Shown here: positions 57,905 through 64,000 of the stretch, one piece after another | How positions within the stretch are numbered: position 1 is the first letter of the stretch | How the letters are laid out: each line of letters starts with the position of its first letter | NCBI RefSeq assembly: GCF_002224245.2 | Contig: NZ_NKHK02000002.1 | Span: 1-64,000, forward strand | Direction of reading: 5' to 3' | Length of the DNA stretch: 64,000 bases | Source of the DNA: Moraxella sp. VT-16-12 | GTDB lineage: Bacteria; Pseudomonadota; Gammaproteobacteria; Pseudomonadales; Moraxellaceae | Made by a program: the position numbers and the translations under genes | Notes under the pieces: generated by a model | Told to the model about the DNA's origin: nothing | Databases searched by the model: none | What the model saw: the letters and a program-made list of their open reading frames with translations, nothing else

Positions 57905-59398
57905 CTATGCCTTAACTGCATCGTTGTCAAAAACTTCATCACGACCTGTGTTAATTTCGTTAGGCTCGGCGATGTTTTCAGGAATGCTTGGCATTTTGAT
58001 GGTTTTGTAACAGTTATAAGCCATCACAAGCATACCACCAACATACAAGAAACCACCTAAGGCACGCACCACAAACGGAATGTGGGAGATGACCACAGAA
58101 TGAATAAAGTCATATTTTAATGTGCCATCTAAGTTGGTCTCACGCCATACGATACCTTGGGTAATGCCCGAAATCCACAACGCCACAATATAAAGCACCG
58201 TACCTGTGGTCGCAAGCCAAAAATGCACCGTAATTAGGTTGGTTGAATACATTTTGGCTTTGTTCCAAATACGTGGCAAGAGCACATAGATAGAGCCAAT
58301 GGTAATCATACCTACCCAACCCAACGCACCAGAGTGAACGTGTCCTACCGTCCAGTCAGTATTATGGCTGATGGCGTTTACTTCCTTAATAGAAAGCATT
58401 GGGCCTTCAAAGGTACTCATGGCATAAAACGACAAAGCAACAATCAAGAAACGAATGATTGGGTCAGTACGCAATTTATCCCAGCTACCTGCCAATGTCA
58501 TGACACCATTAATCATGCCACCCCAAGATGGTGCAAACAAAATCAATGAAAACACCATGCCCAAAGACTGAGTCCAGTCAGGCAATGCTGAGTAATGCAA
58601 ATGGTGTCCACCTGCCCACATATAAGACGCAATCAACGCCCAAAAGTGCACAATAGACAAACGGTAAGAATAAACTGGGCGACCAATCTGAACAGGAATG
58701 AAATAATACATCATGCCCAAGAAAGCGGCGGTCAAATAAAAACCTACTGCGTTATGACCATACCACCATTGTACCATCGCATCAGTTGCACCGCCGTACA
58801 ACGAATAAGACTTCCACATACTCACAGGAATTGCCATGTTATTGACAAGGTGCAGCAACGCAATGGTAATGATAAAGGCAGCAAAGAACCAGTTCGCCAC
58901 ATAAATATGTGAAGTTTGACGCTTAATGAGCGTACCAAAAAACACTATGGCATAAGACACCCACACCAAAGCAATCATGATGTCAAGTGGCAACTCCAAT
59001 TCAGCGTATTCTTTTGCAGAAGTAATACCCAAAGGCAACGTGATGACCGCCCCGACAATGACCGCCTGCCAACCCCAAAACGTAAACCACGCCAGATATG
59101 GGGCAAAAAGCCGAGTCTTACAGGTACGCTGTACAATGTAATAAGAAGTGGCAAAAAGTGCTGACCCCCCAAACGCAAAAATCACCGCATTGGTGTGTAG
59201 CGGTCTTAAACGTCCAAAAGATAGCCAAGAAGTGTCAAAGTTAAGTGCTGGCCATGCAAGCTGTGATGCGATAAATACACCCACGCTCATGCCAACGATG
59301 CCCCAAAATACCGCCATGATGGTAAAGAAACGCACAATCGTGATTTCGTATTCATGGTCAATCGATAATGGGGCTACTGCTGTTTTAGATAGACTCAT
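57905..59398 (-). CDS. ccoN: Cytochrome cbb3 oxidase catalytic subunit I
   Basis: CcoN is the haem-copper subunit that reduces O2 and pumps protons. The 497-residue protein has 12 membrane helices. [32 protein letters not shown] and [17 protein letters not shown] carry haem and copper histidines, and [20 protein letters not shown] lies in the later helices. The ATG at 59398 ([10 protein letters not shown]) follows AGGA. The long upstream gap must hold an oxygen-responsive promoter, but I found no clear FNR/Anr site. Confidence 0.96.
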   Translation of the reverse strand: MSLSKTAVAPLSIDHEYEITIVRFFTIMAVFWGIVGMSVGVFIASQLAWPALNFDTSWLSFGRLRPLHTNAVIFAFGGSALFATSYYIVQRTCKTRLFAPYLAWFTFWGWQAVIVGAVITLPLGITSAKEYAELELPLDIMIALVWVSYAIVFFGTLIKRQTSHIYVANWFFAAFIITIALLHLVNNMAIPVSMWKSYSLYGGATDAMVQWWYGHNAVGFYLTAAFLGMMYYFIPVQIGRPVYSYRLSIVHFWALIASYMWAGGHHLHYSALPDWTQSLGMVFSLILFAPSWGGMINGVMTLAGSWDKLRTDPIIRFLIVALSFYAMSTFEGPMLSIKEVNAISHNTDWTVGHVHSGALGWVGMITIGSIYVLLPRIWNKAKMYSTNLITVHFWLATTGTVLYIVALWISGITQGIVWRETNLDGTLKYDFIHSVVISHIPFVVRALGGFLYVGGMLVMAYNCYKTIKMPSIPENIAEPNEINTGRDEVFDNDAVKA

Positions 59399-59911
59399 TG
59401 GATAGTTTCCTGTGCAGCCCAATTTGTGTTACGTTTTTTGGAAATTCATTTCAATACAAATGAACATCTCTAAAAATTTACGCTTTCATTTAGATAGTTA
59501 TTTATCTTATTGTAACGCAAACTTTGCCAAATATCATCACATTAAGCAAACAAAACAGAAAAAACCTGAGTGCTGATAAAACATCAAACCTTAGATTGGC
59601 TTGCTCGCTTGGCAATCATGATGAATTGCTGGCTTGCGTTACTTTTAAATAAATCCACACTAAAAATAAGGTATTTTTAATGGGTTTTCTCCTTTATTAT
59701 ACAACACTATTGTAAATTTTGAGCCACCTTTTGTAAAAATAATGCAATTTTTTAGCAATTTTTTAACTTTTTTGGGAAATTATTCAAGATATGATTTGAT
59801 TTTTAAATTTAAAATTTATCTTTATTTTATTTTTTAAAATATTATAGGCGTTTGAAAATTTTTTGCGTATAATAACAAATTTATTATTGATGTTTTTTTT
59901 GGGAGCAAAAC
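59399..59911. other. Long non-coding region between ccoN and the SCP2 gene
   Basis: 513 nt holding divergent promoters. The half next to the SCP2 gene is extremely AT-rich. I searched for TTGAT-N4-ATCAA (FNR/Anr) by eye and saw no good match. No ORF or RNA fold stands out. Confidence 0.4.
59868..59873 (+). promoter_or_regulatory. Candidate -10 of the SCP2-protein gene
   Basis: A perfect TATAAT lies 38 nt before the SCP2-protein ATG. No good -35 at 17 nt spacing. Confidence 0.4.
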
Positions 59912-60301
59912 ATGACACAATTTTTAAGCCCTGCGTGGTTTGATGCCGTTGCCACCTTAAACGAGCAAGCAGGCGACCTAAATCTTCCACCAAATCTTGC
60001 CAATCTTATCATCAATCTTAGTATTACAGGCGATGCCGACACACACTTACATTTATCATCAGGTAAAATTTTTAAAGGACATCACGAACAAGCCACCAGC
60101 ACCATCAATATTGATGACAAAACCTTAGGCAACATCATCAAAGGTGGCACAGAGACTGCCGAGATTGCCATAGAAGCCTTTATGACAGGCAAAATTCGCA
60201 TTGATGGCGACATGAGTCAAGTACTCAACCTACAAACCGCCAAACCCAGTCCTGAACAAAAAGCTTTGTACAAAGCCATCAAGGACATGACCGAATTTTA
60301 A
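59912..60301 (+). CDS. SCP2 sterol-binding-domain protein
   Basis: A 129-residue single-domain protein of the SCP2/UbiJ-like fold, with the beta strands THLHLSSGKIFKGH, ATSTINIDDKTLGNII, the helix TAEIAIEAFMTGKIRIDGDMSQVL, and a C-terminal helix. Such proteins bind acyl or isoprenoid lipids, some in ubiquinone or quinone metabolism. A GGGAGC site precedes the ATG. It lies between ccoNOQP and ccoG and may relate to lipid or quinone handling (inference). Confidence 0.8.
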   Translation: MTQFLSPAWFDAVATLNEQAGDLNLPPNLANLIINLSITGDADTHLHLSSGKIFKGHHEQATSTINIDDKTLGNIIKGGTETAEIAIEAFMTGKIRIDGDMSQVLNLQTAKPSPEQKALYKAIKDMTEF

Positions 60302-60525
60302 GCGTTAAATACCACACAGTAAATTTTCCATCATCAACCACAAATAATGCTAGACTTTTTTACCAAAAGGCGTAGAATAAAATTATTCCAAAAATTCACA
60401 ACGTTATTTGTGGGATTTGTTTGGTTTTAATTTATCATAAAAACAACCTTAAATTATCCTAAATCAAGCCAAACCAAAACGACCCAGCCAAAGCGTATTA
60501 CGCTGATTTTAGCTAAGGTGAAACC

Positions 60526-62061
60526 ATGTCAGAACAAGAAAAAAACTCTGCCATACCCCCAGACGCACCTGCCAACGTGTCGCCTGATAACACCAACCCC
60601 ACCGATGTCAATACACCCGACACAACGGTAACCCCCCCAAAGGCAAACAAGCCAAAAAAACAAAAACCACCACCGCAAAAAATCATTCCCACCGCCCCTG
60701 TGGTGGACGCCACAAAAAAACGCATTCACCCCCGTTTCGTCAAAGGTAAATATCAAAATATCCGTGTTGTTACCATGTACGCCATTTTGGTAGGCTTTTT
60801 AGTCATGCCGTGGCTACGCTGGAATGGCCGGCAAGCATTGATGTTTGATGTGGCAAACGCCAAATTCTTTGTCTTTGGGGCAACATTTATGCCACAAGAC
60901 TTCTACTTTTTTGCCTTCATCTTTATGATAGCTGCCATGACGCTCTTTATGGTAACTGTCTATGCAGGGCGGGTGTGGTGTGGCTATGCTTGCCCGCAAA
61001 CCATTTATGTGCATTTATATCAGCACGTTGAAAAATGGATTTTGGGCGAACGCAACAAACGCATGAAGTTTGAAGATGAGCCATGGAGCGCTTCAAAAAT
61101 CGCAAAAAAAGTACTCATCCATGCCATTTGGGGTGTGTTTAGTGTCATCACCGCCTTAACGTTCATCGCCTTAGTGGTTGGTACGGATTATCTGTTTTTT
61201 AATGGAGCAACGCCATTTTTTATGGGCTGGGGCAAGATGACATGGGTGTTTTTCTTTATCATCACCTTTGCCACTCAATCTAACGCCGGCTATATGCGTG
61301 AACATATGTGTGTTCATTTTTGTCCTTATGGTCGCTTTCAGTCGGTGATGTTTGATAAAGACACTTTGCTTGTTTCTTATGATTATGAACGTGGCGAAGC
61401 TCGTGGTCCTCGCAAAAAAGGCACACATCCAGAAGGCATGGGCGACTGTATAGACTGTAATATGTGTGTACAAGTCTGTCCCACAGGCATTGACATCAGA
61501 AACGGCTTGCAAGTTGAATGTATTCAATGTGCTGCTTGTGTTGATGCCTGTAATGAGATTATGGATAAAGTTGGTTATCCACGTGGGCTGATACGCTACA
61601 CCACCGAGCGTCAGCTTGTCCATAAAGAAAAAACCAAAATCATCAGTTTTCGTATCTTTGCCTATATCTTTGTATTAAGCGCTTTGATATCAACTGCCAC
61701 TTGGGTCGCCGTAGGTCGTGCTCCATTAGAGATGGACATTCGCCATGACCGCAAACAAGTCTCTACCAAAGGACGAGACGGTAAAGTTCAAAACAGCTAT
61801 GTTGTCAAAATCGTCAATAAAACCGACCAAAAACACACTTATATGGTCAAACTTGAACCGATTGATGGCATGGTATTAAAATCTCGTTTCAAAGAAATTA
61901 CTCTAAGTGCCAACGAAACATACAGCATACCAGTCAGTATCATCGCTGATGCTGATAAAATCGCTGTGGGTCATACGCCTATTACATTGACTGTATATAG
62001 TACTGATGGCGTGTACAGTGTCAGCACCCAAGATAATTTCATTTATGAAGCCAAAAAATAA
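60526..62061 (+). CDS. ccoG: Cbb3 oxidase copper-assembly protein CcoG (FixG/RdxA)
   Basis: CcoG is a membrane polyferredoxin cupric reductase for cbb3 assembly. The 511-residue protein has a Pro/Lys-rich N-terminal 70 residues, five membrane helices, WCGYACPQTIYVHLYQ and MCVHFCPYGRFQ in the NapH-like part, two 4Fe-4S sites (CIDCNMCVQVCP and CIQCAACVDAC), and a C-terminal FixG Ig-like domain of about 120 residues. A weak AAGG site precedes the ATG. It is close to ccoNOQP but on the other strand. Confidence 0.96.
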   Translation: MSEQEKNSAIPPDAPANVSPDNTNPTDVNTPDTTVTPPKANKPKKQKPPPQKIIPTAPVVDATKKRIHPRFVKGKYQNIRVVTMYAILVGFLVMPWLRWNGRQALMFDVANAKFFVFGATFMPQDFYFFAFIFMIAAMTLFMVTVYAGRVWCGYACPQTIYVHLYQHVEKWILGERNKRMKFEDEPWSASKIAKKVLIHAIWGVFSVITALTFIALVVGTDYLFFNGATPFFMGWGKMTWVFFFIITFATQSNAGYMREHMCVHFCPYGRFQSVMFDKDTLLVSYDYERGEARGPRKKGTHPEGMGDCIDCNMCVQVCPTGIDIRNGLQVECIQCAACVDACNEIMDKVGYPRGLIRYTTERQLVHKEKTKIISFRIFAYIFVLSALISTATWVAVGRAPLEMDIRHDRKQVSTKGRDGKVQNSYVVKIVNKTDQKHTYMVKLEPIDGMVLKSRFKEITLSANETYSIPVSIIADADKIAVGHTPITLTVYSTDGVYSVSTQDNFIYEAKK

Positions 62062-62072
62062 AACCAACAATC

Positions 62073-62102
62073 CCCCAGTCAAATAATGGCTGGGGTTTTT
62101 GT
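62073..62102 (+). terminator. Rho-independent terminator after ccoG
   Basis: CCCCAG and CTGGGG pair around an 11-nt loop (with a further inner pair), followed by TTTTT. It lies 11 nt past the ccoG stop. Confidence 0.82.
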
Positions 62103-62150
62103 TTGTAGGCATTCATGATATGATAAGACAGTTTTTTATGAGAATGATTT

Positions 62151-63110
62151 ATGAAAGCAGGCTTATTGGTTGTATCATTTGTGCTTTTTTGTGGTGTATC
62201 TTTTGCCCAAGATACTCCCACCCAAGATGATTGGCTTGACCAAAAACATCATGACACTCGCCGTTGGCTTGGGAAAACCGCTCATTACATAGATGACTGG
62301 TTTGGCAAACCCAATCCTGATGAGCCTGCTCGTGCTACGGTGCGTGTCATGCTAGATGTTCATGATGATAAATATAATAACACAGCCATCAAACCACGTA
62401 TTCGTGCCAAAATCAAACTGCCCACCTTAGAAGACCGTCTAAACGTCCTTATCGGTGATGATAGGCTAGACAATGAACAAGGGGGTGGTATCCATAACGA
62501 TGGGCGACTGCACCCTGAACAAGAACACACTTTTGACCGCCAACAAAGTCGCCGTGATAACACGTCTTTGGCACTAAGATGGTCTCGCTTTAAAGACGAT
62601 GTTGGCATACAAACCGACATAGATTTGGGGCTGCGTTCTAGTGATGTCTATCTAAGATGGCGTGGCGAAAAACGCTGGACAATGAAAAACACAGGCGGAC
62701 GCTTTGAACAAGTATATCGCTATGGCACAAAAAGTGAGCATTATGCTCTAAGCACGCTTGAATTTGACCAACCCAAATCCACTCACCGCACCCTGATGAA
62801 TCGCACGCACGTCATCTACACCAATAAAGACCACCAAGAAGACATTGGTTGGAGCAACAGTTTGTACCAACAGCACCATTGGCAAATCCCACTTGGTACT
62901 CGTTCATTTAGCTATGGGCTATATGCAGGGGGCGATATTGCAGATGAACACAAATCTAACTTCAACACCTACGGTCCTTATGTCAGCTACCGACAACCAA
63001 TTTGGCGAAAATGGCTATTTATCCAAGGTGATGTTGGTTATTATAATAACAAAGACGACAACAAAGACCATCACATCTCCACCTTTGGGCGTTTAGAGAT
63101 GGTGTTTTAA
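62151..63110 (+). CDS. Putative outer-membrane beta-barrel protein of unknown function
   Basis: A 319-residue protein with a signal peptide (GLLVVSFVLFCGVSFA, cleavage near FAQ-DT). The mature part has alternating polar/aromatic strands (YALSTLEFDQ, GTRSFSYGLYAGG, WLFIQGDVGYY) and ends in MVF, the Phe-terminal signature of barrel proteins. The early DDWFGKPN motif resembles the start of several uncharacterised outer-membrane proteins. No known family assigned. Confidence 0.7.
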   Translation: MKAGLLVVSFVLFCGVSFAQDTPTQDDWLDQKHHDTRRWLGKTAHYIDDWFGKPNPDEPARATVRVMLDVHDDKYNNTAIKPRIRAKIKLPTLEDRLNVLIGDDRLDNEQGGGIHNDGRLHPEQEHTFDRQQSRRDNTSLALRWSRFKDDVGIQTDIDLGLRSSDVYLRWRGEKRWTMKNTGGRFEQVYRYGTKSEHYALSTLEFDQPKSTHRTLMNRTHVIYTNKDHQEDIGWSNSLYQQHHWQIPLGTRSFSYGLYAGGDIADEHKSNFNTYGPYVSYRQPIWRKWLFIQGDVGYYNNKDDNKDHHISTFGRLEMVF

Positions 63111-63145
63111 TGCACCTAGCAATACTTCTTGCTTGCTTTTTAACA

Positions 63146-64000
63146 TCACAGTCCTAAGACCTTTAAAATCACACTATGATGGTCTTCAAACATCATTTTG
63201 CCATCAAGTTTACCCAGTGGCAACCAAAAAGCACGACTGGCATCATCGCCCGCCTTTAACGCAGGCAACTCATCACCTGACAACTCAAAATAAAACACCG
63301 TGGTGATGGTTCGTCCACGAGCTGAGCGGTCAGGTGCATCAAAAGTATGTTCAGATTTTAGGGCATTTGGGTCAATCACAAGACCTGTTTCTTCATAAAG
63401 CTCACGCACCACACATTCAAACAGTGTCTCATGTGTATCCAAAAACCCCCCTGCCAATGCATACAAACCATGTCCATAATCACCCCCACGCTCAATCAAT
63501 AAAATATGCCCTGCCTGCACCACCAAAGCATCTGCTGTAACAAATACAGGCGGATAAGGTGCGTGTTGCCATGCTAACTGATACTCAGCAATGTGATTGT
63601 ATTCACGTTGTAGCCTTAAATAATCTTCACTATTTTTAAATTTATCCAAAAATCTTGCAACATTATCAGGTAAATTTTCATCAATCTCCCCACAGTCAAA
63701 ATACCGCTTTCTTATTGGTGTGGCGGATAGATTTTCATAATTTGGTAGGTTCACACAGCCCAAGCTTGGAAATAATGACAAATAATAAGAACTTTTATCT
63801 TTATGATAGCCCACCACACCCACTTTATCATCATCGCCCACCACATGATAAATCAATGCCTGCACTTCTGACAGCCATTTTTGGTCATTGTATAAATTAT
63901 CATCAACAGGCAAACACATGATGCGACATTCATCATCAAACGCCCCCAAAATCATACTTTCACGCTCATCAAAACTAAACGGATTTTTGGTGGTGCGGGG
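63146..64000 (-). CDS. Bifunctional NMN adenylyltransferase/Nudix hydrolase (NadM-Nudix), 5' end outside the window
   Basis: The frame stays open past the first internal ATG (63955) to the right edge, giving KNPFSFDERESMILGAF, the conserved helix of the NadM nucleotidyltransferase domain, so the gene continues beyond 64000. The C-terminal Nudix domain has a perfect box (GGFLDTHETLFECVVREL then YEETGL). The enzyme makes NAD from NMN and ATP and hydrolyses ADP-ribose. The 284 codons seen lack roughly the first 50-60, including the (H/T)xGH motif. Confidence 0.92.
   Translation of the reverse strand, partial: PRTTKNPFSFDERESMILGAFDDECRIMCLPVDDNLYNDQKWLSEVQALIYHVVGDDDKVGVVGYHKDKSSYYLSLFPSLGCVNLPNYENLSATPIRKRYFDCGEIDENLPDNVARFLDKFKNSEDYLRLQREYNHIAEYQLAWQHAPYPPVFVTADALVVQAGHILLIERGGDYGHGLYALAGGFLDTHETLFECVVRELYEETGLVIDPNALKSEHTFDAPDRSARGRTITTVFYFELSGDELPALKAGDDASRAFWLPLGKLDGKMMFEDHHSVILKVLGL

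Noticed and set aside
59399-59911. FNR/Anr site for ccoNOQP
   Set aside because: No TTGAT-N4-ATCAA with acceptable matches found by eye on either strand.

Overview
The window looks like chromosome of a gammaproteobacterium of the family Moraxellaceae, most likely Moraxella. This is inferred from the mix of genes, the AT-rich intergenic DNA, the trpF-trpB-trpA-accD-folC order, a Neisseria/Moraxella-type three-domain MsrAB lipoprotein, and a ccoNOQP oxidase operon with ccoG. No rRNA or tRNA gene was seen to settle the species. Most of the window is housekeeping DNA, with accessory cassettes placed between core genes.

Layout. 1-3400: the start of tuf, then a sotB-like efflux pump overlapping truD, which runs tail-to-tail into rnm (PHP exonuclease). 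3400-10700: a division and cell-wall cluster on the minus strand, transcribed murG-murC-ddl-ftsQ-ftsA-ftsZ. FtsA lacks the usual phosphate-1 motif. 10890-16000: gshB/pyrE, tsf/rpsB and gdhA, all minus. 16270-27440: a plus-strand trp/acc/fol block (trpF, ydfG, trpB, trpA, accD, folC, LysM-SPOR protein). It is interrupted by a VapBC-type toxin-antitoxin pair before trpB, and by an AT-rich ABC-ATPase gene plus a candidate nuclease gene between trpB and trpA.

27490-36260: an SMR transporter with Asp in place of the essential Glu, a TonB-dependent receptor, then a methionine-cycle region. ahcY is preceded by a leader that folds like an S-adenosylhomocysteine (SAH) riboswitch, and msrAB and metF follow. 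Between ahcY and msrAB lie a frameshifted gene and an Imm51-type immunity gene with no toxin nearby. 36230-40920: a three-gene minus-strand operon, MoxR AAA+ ATPase, DUF5682 protein and VWA protein. 41125-44800: a classical autotransporter with a five-copy 15-bp coding repeat and a duplicated passenger module.

45200-49550: tkt, then a two-gene cassette of a small HTH protein and an OLD-family ATPase/TOPRIM nuclease. Its promoter is bracketed by two copies of one 17-bp dyad and looks autorepressed. 49550-64000: serS, a Dps protein, a DUF2062 protein, lolCD, ccoNOQP, an SCP2 protein, ccoG, a candidate outer-membrane barrel protein, and the start-truncated gene of a NadM-Nudix bifunctional enzyme running off the right edge.

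The best candidates for undescribed systems are the HTH-OLD operon with its twin operators, the ATPase/nuclease-like pair inside the trp operon, and the MoxR-DUF5682-VWA operon. The ahcY leader is the clearest RNA element.
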